NCBI GenBank assembly: GCA_026770575.1
Contig: MU657173.1
Location: 96,830-160,829 of the forward strand
Reading direction: 5' to 3'
DNA length: 64,000 bases
From: Pelagophyceae sp. CCMP2097
Lineage: Eukaryota; Sar; Pelagophyceae
The position numbers and the translations under genes are program-made. This document shows positions 21,114 through 32,034 of this stretch, in pieces. The notes beneath the pieces are model-generated. The model worked only from the letters and a program-made list of their open reading frames with translations, searched no databases and was not told the DNA's origin. The stretch's first letter is position 1, and every line of letters starts with the position of its first letter.

Positions 21114-23305
21114 TCAATGCTTCCTCACTGAGTTTCTCCGGCTCTGGTGCGCGGCGGCGGCGGCGGCGCCCACCGCATCGTGGGAGAAGCGGCGGAGCTT
21201 GGACCGCGGGTGCGCGTCCTTGGCCGCATTGAAAGCGGCGGCGCGCTCGACTTCGGCGGCCTGCGCGCGCCAGCAGCGAAATCCCTCGTGGATGCGGCAT
21301 CTTCGCAGCAGCTTTGCGAATTTGGCTAAGGCGACCTGCTCGACGACGGCTCTGCGAATGATTCTAAGGGTGTCCTTCCTGGCGCCGGGGCCGAAGAGGA
21401 TGAACCGCGGTCGCTCAAAGTCTGCCGCCGCGCCGCCGCGCTGCAGCTTGGCGGCGCGCTCCAGCAAACTGGCGTCGGAGGGCGACCGCATCAGTGCCGA
21501 CGCGTCGGCGAGGCTGAACGCGCCCTGCTGCTGCTGCCGCTTCACAAAGGCGCGTTGCACGTCCGCCGCGTGCTGCGCGTGTCGGCGGTCCAAGTAACGC
21601 ACCAACAGCCGGTCGCGCTGCGCGGCGGGCACGCCGGCGCCCGAGGTCCGTGCGACGGCGCGGGGCGGCGGCTGTTCCACGACGCCGAGGTTCACCAGGT
21701 GCACGTCGAGTTGCTTCAGCTGCTCGTGCCGGTGCCGCAGCGCGCGCACGCCCTGGGCCACCCACGAAGCCGCGTCGGCGTCGGCGCTCGCCGCCGGCGC
21801 CGCGCGGCCGCCGGCGCGCCGGGACCGCGCCTTGGCGCAGAATTTCTTCAAAGCAACGGCATGCTCCGCCTCGACAGAGAACCAGAGCCTTCGGAGCGAC
21901 TCCAACCTCGCCTCGCGGCAAACCGAAAAGCCGCGGAGGCGCGCCTGAGTCGTCCGCACGAGGTTGGAGATGGCGCGGAGGCGCTCGACGATGCGCTCCT
22001 CGACGGGGGCCTTTTTGCCGTAGAGCTGCTTTCTGCGCAAATACCCCATGACGACGTCGGCGGCGCGCTTCTTGTGGAAGAGCCGGAAGTTCAACGCGAT
22101 GACCACCGCCGCCGCGCGCCGCAGGCCCATGGTCGCCGACGCGCCCGGCGCCGCAGATATGCTGCTGCCGCGCCGCATGGCACCCGGCGCCGCAGATATG
22201 CTGATGCCCCGCCGCATGGCCTGCAGCAGCCGCTGCTGCACCTTGCGCCGAAGCTCCAGCGTCTTCTCCAGCGCCGCGCACCGCCGGACCATGGCCAAAA
22301 CGACGAGCCACGTCAGCTGCGGCGTCGACTGCTTGGTCAGGCCGGCAAACGACGTTGCCTTGGCGGGCAGCGCGCCCGGCAGCTGCGCCAGCAGCTTCGC
22401 CGAGGCCGACTCCGGCACCCGCGCCGGCGACCGCGCCGGCGACCGCGCCGGCGACCGCGCCTGAGACGGCGACAGCGCCCTAGACGCCTTGGCCTCGGCC
22501 GGAGGCGGGCGCTTTGAGCGCTTCGGCGTTGAGCCCCTCGAGGCGCGCTTGACCCGCCGCGGCTGCGCCGGTGGCGCGTCGTCCGCGAGTTTCGCCAGGC
22601 GGCCCACGGAGCCGAACGATTCGAGCATGACGCCCAGGCGCCGCGCCATGTCCGACTCTCGGCGGTCGCCGGACTCCGGGCGCGGCGCGGCGCGGTCCTT
22701 CCCGGGGCCGTGCTTCTTCGGGGCGCCGTCGGCCTTGGCGGAAGCTCGCCGCTCCGACGCCGCGAAATGAACTCGCGGCAGCCGCAGCGTCACCTCGGCC
22801 GTCTCCGGCACCACGGCGCCGCTCTCCGCCCGGAACATCGAGGGCGCGCGCCGCTGCTTCTTCCGCAGCAGCGCGACGAGCGACGGATCCTTGGCGGTCA
22901 CGAGAACCGGGTTGGAGCGCGACCTACGTGACCGCGCGTCGGGGGCGTCCGCCGCACGTCGGGGGCCGGAGTGCGTCGCCGGCGTTCGGACGCTGGGCCG
23001 CGCTTCAGGAGTCCATCGTCGCGGGTGAGCCTCGGCAGGTGCGCCTCGGGCGTCGACGGGAGCCGCACCTAGATCTCTTTCGTCCTAGCAGTGCGCTAGC
23101 ACGTCGAAAAAGCAATCGGCGCGGCTCGCGGCGGCGCCCGGATATATTTTCCCTTCGGGCCGCGCACCGGCGTCGCCTTTGGCGTCGGCGGCCGCATGTC
23201 GGCGTCTCGGCGGTGTCGTCGGCTGGCCGACGCGGCGCGGCGGTCTCGGAAGCGCAACTCAATGTTGGCCAGTTTTGTCGAGTCCAGCTTCGTTTCATAC
23301 GGCAT
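21114..23305 (-). CDS. Unrecognised basic protein with SPAR and SISAAPGA repeats
   Basis: Three exons (23305-23168, 23068-22992, 22923-21114) give 674 aa. The start MPYETKLDSTKLANIEL and the splice phases are my inference; the long last exon is certain. The N-terminal third is disordered and basic, with four RSPA(R) repeats. Two copies of MRRGxSISAAPGA lie near residue 310. The rest is a chain of Arg/Leu/Trp-rich helices of the kind seen in cytoskeletal or IQ-like proteins (for example FRLFHKKRAADVV, FRCWRAQA). No family recognised. A ciliary or basal-body role would suit the composition but is not shown. Confidence 0.6.
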
Positions 23306-23916
23306 CTCGCCCGCCCGCGTCGCCGCGCGAGCGGGGACCGCAGAGGCAGGGCGCGCGGCGCCGGGGAACCCCGGAAAGAGCGCGAAACCCCTTCCACCCT
23401 TTTTTTGCTTTTCGGGTTTCCAAAGAACGCGAATCCCGAAAAAGATGTGGCGTTGCATCCACGAAAAGTGATCCAAACTTTCGTCGGTGATTCAGTTCAT
23501 TGGCCTCCTTGCAACGAACGCGCCCGGAGTATTCTCGCGAGGCAGCCCGCTCCGAGGAGCCGCACGAGCGACGCTCGAGCGACGCTCGACGGGCTGCAGC
23601 CCTCAACGACACGCAAATACAGCGTTAAGATCGCGCTTCAACGAAACCGACATGCTTCGGAAGTTTAAAAGTTTGTCAAATTGTCTCATTTTTCCGATTT
23701 TCAAATTTGGAAGCGTCCCATGCCCAAGGACACTAGTACGCACGTCGAGGTCGCGCCTCCACGCACCGCGCTGACCCCTCCCCGCCTCTCTCAAAGTTCA
23801 GCTGCACTCGACCGTGGTCGGCATTTTCCGGAATTTCGAAACTCGGTCTTGGTTACCAGCAAGGTTCGCACCCGGTCCACTCCGCAGCGCAGTGCAGCGT
23901 AGCAGAGTCGATCGAT

Positions 23917-24228
23917 ATTTGCCGGGATATTTGCCGAAACGATAATCATCGATATTTGCCGTGATTTTCGTCGAAATTTGCCGATCAATTATTTAAAATA
24001 CCATGATTCTCAACTTCAATATCTCAATAAAGGCAACTTTAAGATTTAATCAAATCTTATTTACGTTTGTTTTACAATTTTCTCAATAAAGATTTGATAA
24101 AATCTTCAATTTGCCTTTATTGAGATATTTACGTTGCAAAAAAGTCGAATACTAGGAATTCCTAGAATCTTCGATTCTCAGTCGGTATTTGCCGGGACTT
24201 CGTCGATAGTATCGACCGACATTTACCG
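23917..24228. repeat. Scattered ATTTGCCG motif, six copies
   Basis: ATTTGCCG, often preceded by CGAT or GGT, occurs at about 23917, 23928, 23955, 23975 and 24186, with a variant ATTTACCG at 24221. The copies flank the fold-back at 24018-24129 on both sides, so they may be subterminal repeats of one inserted element. Confidence 0.6.
24018..24129. mobile_element. Fold-back (hairpin) element, about 42-bp arms
   Basis: The left arm 24018-24059 and right arm 24088-24129 are inverted copies. The outer 19 bases (AATATCTCAATAAAGGCAA) pair perfectly; the inner part pairs with a few mismatches. The loop is about 28 nt. Composition is far more AT-rich than the surrounding genome. A non-autonomous DNA element or MITE remnant is the simplest reading. 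No open frame inside. Confidence 0.65.
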
Positions 24229-24311
24229 AGAAATCCATCCACCTCAGGACCACCTGTGTCGTTGAACCTTGGTTACCAGTGCCTCGCCGGCCTCCCGCTG
24301 GTGGAGGAGCG

Positions 24312-25177
24312 CTACTCCGGGGCCTTTCCGAGTTGGCTCCGCACCAGAGGCCTGTAGACGTCGTCCATGGCGCGGTCGACGAGATGGTCGATGGGCTGGA
24401 TGATCAGCGGGATGGACAAAAGCCCGACTGCCGTCGGCGCGAACCGCCGCGCCAGGGGCAGCTCCGTAATTTTATTTACCGCGAACCTGCCCCACCGATT
24501 CGCGAGAAGCGACCGCCGGAGGCAGCGCGGGGCGACGTACCCCGCGAAGCTGACGACTCGGTTGATCACGAAACCCGGCAGCGCCACGGACGCGAAGCTA
24601 CGCATTCGAGTTGAACACATCGGGGCAACCGAGGCACGACTCGCCACTGCCAGACGAGGGCGTCGAGGCCGGCGACGTTGGCCTCGACGTCGCTCCCCGT
24701 CGACAGCTGCACTTTACCGCGCTTGTCGTGCGCGTCGAGGATGACCTGTGCATTCGCCGTCGGAGGACCGCGCCTCACGCCGCGCCGTCTCGTCGATGCA
24801 TCGGACGCACGTAGACGCCCGCGACGCCGTACCTAGACGCGGCGCGTCGACGTCTCCGCTTCCAACGAAATCGGACTCACGAGGCGAGGTAGACCCATCT
24901 GCTGATGAGGGGCTTGAACGACTCGCCGAGCTGTGAATTCGACGAGTGAATGCCGATTCGAGCCAAACGAATGCGAGCACCAGAGTATATATACCTCCGC
25001 ACCCGGCTCTTTGGGCAAAAGGGACCGGAATTCCGGTCCCAGTGCCAAGAAGCCAAGTGCGGAGGTATATATACACTGGTGGCGAGGCCGCACCTCGTTG
25101 GTGTACCCGAAGAACCGGACGTAAGTGTCCCTATAGACGTCGACCTCCGCCGCGGCCTTGACCTCTTCCGGCGGCAT
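24312..25177 (-). CDS. MTFP1: Mitochondrial fission process protein 1 homologue (MTP18 family)
   Basis: Six exons (25177-25094, 24930-24881, 24830-24809, 24745-24648, 24597-24541, 24486-24312) give 161 aa, close to 166 in human. The start MPPEEVKAAAEVDVYRDTY leads into VRFFGYTNE, then GESFKPLISRWVYLASYGVAG, ALPGFVINRVVSFAG and PTAVGLLSIPLIIQPIDHLVD, all MTFP1 landmarks in order. The family is an inner-membrane protein linked to mitochondrial division. Exon 3 has only 22 nt. Intron 1 is unusually long for this gene (163 nt) because it contains the inverted-repeat element at 24978-25081. Confidence 0.87.
24978..25081. mobile_element. MITE-like element inside an MTFP1 intron
   Basis: A 104-bp element has 25-bp terminal inverted repeats that differ at one base. 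They begin CACCAG and end CTGGTG and share the core GTATATATACCTCCGCAC. Its centre (25021-25040) is a perfect 20-bp palindrome, GGGACCGGAATTCCGGTCCC. The flanks carry an identical GCGAG on each side (24973-24977, 25082-25086), as expected of a 5-bp target-site duplication. It lies wholly in the first intron of the minus-strand MTFP1 gene. Confidence 0.85.
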
Positions 25178-25523
25178 CGTCCTCGTTCCACTCGCCGAAT
25201 ATATTAGCGACGTGTCCACGTTCGTTGTGCAAGGCAAGCGACATGGCCCGGCGGGCACGCTCTTTGGACGACGCTTTGGACGACGCGCCGACGTCTGGTG
25301 AGATGCGCACGCCAATAGCGTCGGGAGCCGCAGGCTTGGAGTCGGAGCATGTTAAACTACTAAGTCTTGCTCTTCGAGAGTACCCGAGAGGGCCGAGTGT
25401 TGTCGAGTCGAGCGAGGGCGATATGCGCCTTGGCGCGGGACCCGTTTTTTTTTGCCACGTGACGGCCGCGAAGTCGAACCTTGCGGGCGGACGGCCCGCG
25501 GCGGAAAGTGGCGCCGCGGTCGG
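25178..25523. other. Intergenic, 346 bp
   Basis: Leader side of the MTFP1 gene and downstream flank of the next minus-strand gene. A plus-strand ATG at 25244 opens a short frame with a possible GTGAG donor, but nothing supports it as a gene. Confidence 0.45.
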
Positions 25524-27692
25524 CTACTGCGGCGGGCACCAGCGGCGCCCGGCGCTGCCGCTGCGGCGGAAGACGGGCGGCCGGCAGGGCGCTGAATCGG
25601 CGTCGCCTCGGAGTTTTTGGGTGCCGACGTCTACGGCCTGGGCGTCGAGGAGCGGGACGCCGAGGGCGTCGATGAGGAGCGCACGACCCTCTGGCAGCGG
25701 CGCCAGCGGCAGCCGCGCGTGGCGCGTTCTAGCGCGCGAGAACGCCGCCTCCTCGACGAACGCCGCCGGCCGGAAGGAGAAGCCGTCGATGCCGTCGTTG
25801 CCAAAGGACGTTCCCGCCGTGGCGCCGAGGCCGCAGCCGCGCGGCGGCAGGCCTTCGTCGTCGTCGTCGTCGTCGTCGTCGAGGGGCACGAAGTCGCCGT
25901 CGCGCAGGAGGCCGTCGGAAGTAAACTCGTAGCGCCAGCTCCAGTCTGGGTCGTCGTCATCAATCTTGCCGTCGTAAAACTGCGCGTCGTCGAGGACGGA
26001 ATCGTCGGCGTCGTCGGCGTCGTCCAAGATCGGGTTCGGCGACCGCGGCGGCCGCCGCGAAGTTGGTGAATTCGGGCCGCGGGCGCGCCTTCGCGAAGGG
26101 AAGCCGTCGTCGGAAGGGAAGCCGTCGTCGGAGTCGTGATCCGACTGATCGTCTGCGACGTCCACTTCGTCGTCGGCTTCCGCCGCGCGAGAATCAATGT
26201 CATCCTGGACGCGGCCGTCGGACGCGCGCTGGAAGTCGAGCATGATCGGAAATTCCGTGCACTCGTCGTCCGAACCGACGCAAACGTCCTCTTCCACAGA
26301 GTCGCCGTCGCCCCGGCCCGGCGAGGAGGGAGCGCGCGCCTCGTCTCCCTCTGGAGTGAGGTAGGCCAGGAGCTTTGTGCGCGTGACGCAGCGGCCCATC
26401 TGCGCCGCTTCCGGCGACTCGCGCAAGGGCTCCGGCGCGACGGCCGCGGAGCGCGCGCTCAAAGGCGAACCGTCGCAGTCGTCGTCGGGCGAAGTGAGGT
26501 AGGCCAAGAGTTTGGTGCGCGTGACGCACCGGGCCATGTCGGGAGCCGACGCGGTGGGCGCGGCGGCGTCGTCGTCGGCGCAATGGTCATCCGGCGAGAA
26601 CGGCGACTGCAGGACCATGTCGTCGTAGTCCGCGCGCGGCCCCGTCGCGCGCAGCCGCGGTGAAGCCAAGTGCGCAGAGTGAGGCGTGCACCCTGGAGTC
26701 AAACCGTCCTTGGACCGCGCGACGCGGGGCGTCGAGGCGCCCTTGCACGACTCCGGGCCTAAGAAAGGCGGCGTCGAGCGAAACGTCCCTATACCCAGTC
26801 CAACCCATTCCCTCTACGCGATCCCCGAGACTCACTGGGCGTGACGGCGAGCGGGCCGTGGGGGTCCGCGTCCGCCGAGGCGGTGCGGGACTCGCGGTCT
26901 TCTCTTCGCTGGATGCGCCCCGGAGGCGAGACGAAGGAGACGCTTGCGCGTTTGGCCTTGGCAGAGGAGTGCCACGCGGCGCCGCGCCTCGGTTCGCCGT
27001 CGGGGGTCACAGACGTCACCAACCCGAGCGCGACGACGCGCCGGCCGCGCTTGTCGCGCCAAGCCTTGGACGGCGAAGACTGCTTCGCCGGCGACAAGTA
27101 CTTCTTCGCCGGCGAGGAGTGCTTCGTTGGCGACTTGCGCGCGCTGCCGTCCGCCGCGCGGTCCGGCGAACCGTACGCGATGAGGACGCGGCGCGCCGGG
27201 TGACGCTTCATCTTCTTCGTGTTCAGAGCCAGGTCCGCCGACCTATAGGGCGCGCGTGCGCTTCTATAGGGGCTTTGCGTGCTTCGCGGCTCCGTTTCCG
27301 ATTCGCCTCTCCGTCTGGTGCACCGCGGCTCCAGGGTTATACGAGGCTTACCTCGGCCGGCTGTTGCCGACGTGCATGTCGCCGGATACAGCGTCGCGGT
27401 CAGTGGGTGGTCTCGTCGGCGGCGCGCGCGCGGACTTTGGCTTGGTCAGCGGCGGCCGCTGCTTCTGCGCCAGGAGCACATCCAGTGCCGCGCCGTCGGG
27501 GACGTAGCACGTCCGCGCGTCGGCGACGTTCTGCGAGCACACGCGCAGCACGCCGCGCGGCGCCGGCGCGGGCGCGCTGCCCCGGGGCCGGGCCGCCTCG
27601 GTAGAGGAGCGCGCTTGGTCCGCCGAGACGACGCGCGGCGGCAGCTGCGGCAGCGCCTCGCAGTGGAAGAGCGACCTTCGCACCTCGAACAT
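25524..27692 (-). CDS. Unrecognised acidic protein with SPxK sites and a duplicated RCVTRTKLLAYLT motif
   Basis: Three exons (27692-27436, 27242-26836, 26692-25524) give 610 aa. The donor of intron 1 is GTCCG. The N-terminal third holds repeated SPTK/SPAK/SPSK sites, typical CDK or proline-directed kinase targets. Two copies of (A/G)RCVTRTKLLAYLT followed by an acidic run lie in the middle. The rest is strongly acidic with Asp tracts (GAC/GTC microsatellite at about 25855-25885) and ends Pro/Arg-rich. No family recognised. Composition fits a phospho-regulated nuclear or chromatin protein; that is inference. Head to head with GCLC, 245 bp apart. Confidence 0.6.
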
Positions 27693-27937
27693 GTTTCCGG
27701 CGGGCGCACACGCCCTGTTTCCCGGAAGGTCACTTGGGAAGGCCAACCAACGGGGGGTGCGGTTCCGTGTGACCCCGTCTCTGACCATTTCCGCGACTCT
27801 CACGGACCACCACCTCGACCCCGCGCGAAACTTCCGAACACGTCGGACGCGCCGCGGCAGCGCCGCGACGGACCGAGGCGGCGCGTGAAAGCGCGCTCAT
27901 TGCGTCGGGCCCGCGCAAGTGCCAACACCTCAGTCGC

Positions 27938-30238
27938 ATGGTCATGCCTCTCGGCGTCGCCGTGCTGCTCTGCGGCGCGGCGCAGGCGCTATTGCCGCAC
28001 CGCCCTTTGAAGGCGCGGGCCCATGCGCGGCGCGCGATCCTGACCGTCGGCGATCCGCTGGATTGGGAAGAGTCGAAAGACCATCTCGAATACGTACGTC
28101 GCCGCCTTGACTCCGCGCGTCCCAGACGATGACAGCCCCGGCGGCCCTTGGATTTCTTTTTTGCCTTGGTCCGAGTGCGCGTCTAGGTGCGGTACCACGG
28201 CGTGTCGCAGTTCATCGAATCTTACAAGGAGTCGCAGTTTTTGTACCGCAAGGAGGAGCTGCTCTGGGGTGCGCCAATCCGGCAAAGAGGCACCCCAAAA
28301 TAACGACGAATCATAGGCGACGAGATTGAGTACTCGATACTGCGCGTCGACGGTTCAAAGGCGTGGGTCTCGCTGCGGGCGCCGGAGATTCGGGACGAAC
28401 TCGCCGCACGCGAAAATGCAAACTCGCACCGCGACGAAGGCTGCGAGTGGATGCCCGAGTACGGCAGCTGGATGGTGGAGGGCACGCCCAAACGCCCTTA
28501 CACTGGCTATGCGTCCGACCTCTTACGCGTGGAGCGCAACATGCGCCTCCGGCGCCGCCGTCTCCTCAGCGTGCTCCAGCCGGACGAGATCTGCCCGACG
28601 ATGGTCAACTTTGCGCACTTTGGCGTCGGCGACTTTGCCTGGCGCGCCGGCGCCGAGGTGGCCTCGGAGACTGGCCCCATCGCCGAGTCGGTCTGCGTGC
28701 CCGACGCGGTTATCCACCCGCACCCGCGCTTCGCCGCGTTGACGCGCAACATCCGCGCGCGGCGCGGCGAGAACGTGCGGTGCGACGTGCCCAGATTCTT
28801 CGACTTGAAGACGCCGTCTGACGCTCCGCGGACCATCGAAGGCTTGGACGCGATGGCTTTTGGAATGGGGGCGTGTTGCATGCAAGTGACGTTCCAGGCC
28901 CACGACGTCCGCGAGGCGCGGTACGTCTACGACCAGCTCGCCGCCCTGGCGCCGGTGATGCTCGCTCTAACGGCGGCGTCGCCGATTTGGAAGGGAAACC
29001 TCGCCGACACGGACGCCCGCTGGGACGCCATCGCCGACGCGGTAGACGACCGCACCAGAGCCGAGCGTGGCCTCGCCGACGGCGCCGAGGAGTCGCTGGA
29101 CGCACGCCTCGCGGGGGGCGGCGTGCGGCCTTTAGCGCGGTCGCGCTACTCTTCAATTTCGCGCTACGCCTTCCAGTGCGAGCAGCGCGCGGGGCAGGTG
29201 CAGCGCATGAGCGATATTTCGGCGCCCGTCGACGAGGAGGCCCGCGAACGTCTCCTCGCCGCCGGCCTGGACGCGTCGCTCGCGGACCACGTTGCGGGGC
29301 TCTTCGTCCGCGACCCGCTTGTCATGTTCAAGGGCCGCATCTCCGAGCTGGACGACACGGCAGTGATGGACCACTTTGAAAACCTGCAGTCGACGAACTG
29401 GAACACGGTCCGCCTGAAGCCGCCCTTGCGCGGGTCGACGGCAGACAACGACCTGCCTGGGTGGCGAGTCGAGTTCCGCCCGATGGAAGTTCAGTTGACG
29501 GACTTTGAGAACGCGGCCTTTGCAGTCTTCTCCGTCCTCGTCTCGCGCGTCATCTTGGCCTTTGACCTCAACTTTTACCTGCCTTTGTCCAGGGTCGACG
29601 CCAACATGCGGCGCGCGCAGAGGCGCGGGGCGGTCAAGAACGAAAAGTTCTTCTTCTGCCGCCACGTCGCGCCGCCGTCGCCCGAGGGCGAGGAGGCCGA
29701 GGACTCGCGGTCCTTTGACGCGTGCTGCGCCGAAGACTTTGATGAGTCGTTTGAGGAAATGTCGTGCGCCGAAATTATCGACGGCAAAGGAGAATACTTC
29801 CCCGGCCTCGCGCCCCTGGCTTACGCGTATCTCGAGTACATCGGCTGCGACCAGGCCTCGCTCGAGAAGATTGGCAAATACATAGAGTTCGTCCGGTCGA
29901 GGGCGCGCGGCGACCTCGACACGCCCGCCGAATGGATTAGGGACTTTGTCGCGGAGCACCCAGACTACAAGCAAGACGGCGTCGTCTCGGCCCAGATCGC
30001 GCGCGACCTCTCAGTCGCCGCGCACGACGTCGGCGTCGGCAAGCGCGCGGCGCCGACGCTCCTCGGGGATAACGTGGTCAGACCGCTCTCCGCCGACGGC
30101 GCCTGGGACGTCAAGCTCTCGGGTGTCAAGCTACCGCACAAGGAGCTCCTGCGCCAGTACGCCGCCAGGGCCGCGCGCGACCGCCCCGCCAACGCCAACG
30201 CCAACGCCAACGCCGGCCGCGCAAACGACGACCAGTGA
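27938..30238 (+). CDS. GCLC: Glutamate-cysteine ligase (gamma-glutamylcysteine synthetase), catalytic subunit
   Basis: Three exons (27938-28093, 28187-28268, 28317-30238) give 719 aa. The enzyme makes gamma-glutamylcysteine from glutamate, cysteine and ATP, the limiting step of glutathione synthesis. It is the animal/fungal type. LDWEESKDHLEYVRYHGVSQF, GDEIEY, PEYGSWMVEGTP, HPRFAALTRNIRARRGE, MDAMAFGMGACCMQVTFQA and SPIWKGNLADTDARWD are all diagnostic. An N-terminal hydrophobic leader (MVMPLGVAVLLCGAAQALLP) suggests endomembrane or plastid import, unusual for this normally cytosolic enzyme. It is longer than human GCLC (637 aa), partly from the leader and an Asn-Ala repeat tail coded by an AACGCC microsatellite at about 30190. 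Confidence 0.95.
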
Positions 30239-30456
30239 TGCGCAAAAAGCTCCCAGAGGCCGAGCAGTTCAGCCAGGCATAATCAGTCCACTTTGTTGTC
30301 GCCGGAAGCAGGCGCTTTGACGCCCGGACGCAGCGTGCAGCGTGCTCCGCGTCGGCCCACAACACTGTGCCGGTCGCCGAAAAATTAGAGGCGCGCCGGG
30401 CTTCGCGCGCCGGTCGCGCCGGTCGCGAAGTCGCGCCAGGGGACCCCCCTCTTGGT

Positions 30457-32034
30457 ATGCTGTTCGCGCGGGCGGTCGTGCTGGTCGGCCTCGTGGTCAG
30501 TCTGGAAGAGGCGGACGAGTGGTCCACGGAAGCCTGTGCCCGATGCGTCGTCGCCGGCGGCGGCTGGCGACGTGGACCCGACGCGGGCCCACGCTGCGGC
30601 GGAGCCGCAGCAGCCGACGCCTGCGCCGACCTCGGCTGCTGCGCTGTGCTCCGATGTGCGTCCGCGCCCGGCGTCGACGGGATCCGCGACGGCGTGCTGT
30701 GGTCCGTCGCCGCCGACGGCGCCACGAAGTGGCGCGCGCCGCCGTCCGAGGCCGAGGCGGCGCTGGCGGCGAGCCTGCGGCGCGAGCTGCGCGCGACGCG
30801 CGGCGTCCGCTTCGCGAGCGCGAGCGGCGGCGCCGCGCAGTGGTGGGACTGCCTCGAGGACGCGGTGGACGTGCTTGCTGGGGCCTGCGACGCGCGCTTA
30901 TTCCGCGCGTGGCCGCTGCTGCACGGCGTCCTCGAGGCGACGGACCAGGGTGCGGCGATCGACGACTTGAACGCCATGGCAACCGCCGACGCCGACGTGC
31001 TGCGCTACCTCGACTTGGCTACGGAGCGCGGCGGCGGAAACGAGCCCGGTGCGCCCATTGTCTTCTCCATCGCGGGCGAGGATACGGGGAGCGGCGCCAA
31101 GGTCGAGGACCGCAACGTTTCCGCGGCCGGGGTTAGCCTCGCGCTTCTCGCGCAGCGCTTCGAGGCCGAGCTCGGCGGCGGCGGTGCGGGAATGGCAAGG
31201 CTGGACGAGGCGGCGCTCATCCTCGACTTTGGGTCGGGCTTTGGTTTGCTCGGCAAGCTTTTATTCCAGAACACACGCTTCTCGGGCTACTACGTCCTCT
31301 GGGACCGACCCGCGCTGTCGGCGCTACAGGCGTACCACCTCTCGGCGGCGGGTTTGAAGGTGGCGCGGACTGCGCAGGAGCTGACGGAGACGGATTCGCG
31401 CGTGCTCTGCACGTCCGTCGTCGGCGAGGTCTTCGAGGCCATCCGACGCCTCTCGCAGGCGAAAACTTTAAGAGGCGACGGCGCGCGCGTCTTCGTCGCC
31501 GCCGGGCCCGCGCTCGCCGAGGCGGCGCCGGACCGGCGCAACGAGGTCGAGGCCGTCCTGCTCAGTTTCCGCTTCACGCACTTCCTCGTCGAGGCTCCCG
31601 AGCCGCGGCAAATCCTCGGCGTCCCGCACGGACGCACTTCCTCGCGGCAAATCCTCGGCGCAGCGGACGGCTACTTCGACGTCCCGCACGGCGCGCTCGC
31701 CGCGCGGCTTTCACACTTAGTCGACCTGACGGCGCACCCGCTCCGCGGCCGTGACAGGGGCCTCGTCGTCGGCCGGCCCCGCGGCCCCACCGAGGCCGCG
31801 GAGTCGCCGTCACCGCGGCCGGCGGTCATCCGCCGCGTCACCGTCGAGGTGGACATAGACGACGAGTCGCATTCTTTGACAGTGCGAGAGGACGAGTCCA
31901 TCCGAGACGCCGTCCGAGGCTTCGTCCGCCTCCACGGTATCGAGGCCGACGCCGAAGCCACGGCAAAGCTCCACCGCGCCGTCCACTTGTCCTTTGCAGA
32001 CGACATCGAGTTCGACCCGCAGGGGCCTCGATGA
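30457..32034 (+). CDS. Secreted or lumenal protein with sugar O-methyltransferase-like domain
   Basis: Intronless, 525 aa from the ATG at 30457, which starts a signal peptide (MLFARAVVLVGLVVSLEEA). A Cys-rich patch follows (CARCVVAGG, then CGGAAAADACADLGCC). Residues about 245-300 contain a Rossmann-type methyltransferase motif I, LILDFGSGFGLLGKLLF, followed by GYYVLWDRPALSALQAYHL. That arrangement is typical of putative sugar O-methyltransferases. A duplicated RQILG(V/A) segment lies near residue 390. The last about 70 residues form a separate small domain (VTVEVDIDDESHSLTVRED). Activity is not proven. Confidence 0.6.
   Translation: MLFARAVVLVGLVVSLEEADEWSTEACARCVVAGGGWRRGPDAGPRCGGAAAADACADLGCCAVLRCASAPGVDGIRDGVLWSVAADGATKWRAPPSEAEAALAASLRRELRATRGVRFASASGGAAQWWDCLEDAVDVLAGACDARLFRAWPLLHGVLEATDQGAAIDDLNAMATADADVLRYLDLATERGGGNEPGAPIVFSIAGEDTGSGAKVEDRNVSAAGVSLALLAQRFEAELGGGGAGMARLDEAALILDFGSGFGLLGKLLFQNTRFSGYYVLWDRPALSALQAYHLSAAGLKVARTAQELTETDSRVLCTSVVGEVFEAIRRLSQAKTLRGDGARVFVAAGPALAEAAPDRRNEVEAVLLSFRFTHFLVEAPEPRQILGVPHGRTSSRQILGAADGYFDVPHGALAARLSHLVDLTAHPLRGRDRGLVVGRPRGPTEAAESPSPRPAVIRRVTVEVDIDDESHSLTVREDESIRDAVRGFVRLHGIEADAEATAKLHRAVHLSFADDIEFDPQGPR

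Larger units (their letters stand above)
23306..24311. other. 1 kb intergenic with an AT-rich, repeat-bearing block
   Basis: Between two minus-strand genes. The first 550 bp is GC-rich without a clear gene. The block 23860-24267 is AT-rich and is described in separate repeat entries. It is bounded on both sides by the same 12-mer CTTGGTTACCAG (23848-23859 and 24268-24279). Confidence 0.6.

Noticed and set aside
27279..28010. 243-codon plus-strand frame before GCLC
   Set aside because: Antisense of the first exon of the divergent acidic protein gene and runs into the GCLC start in a wrong frame.
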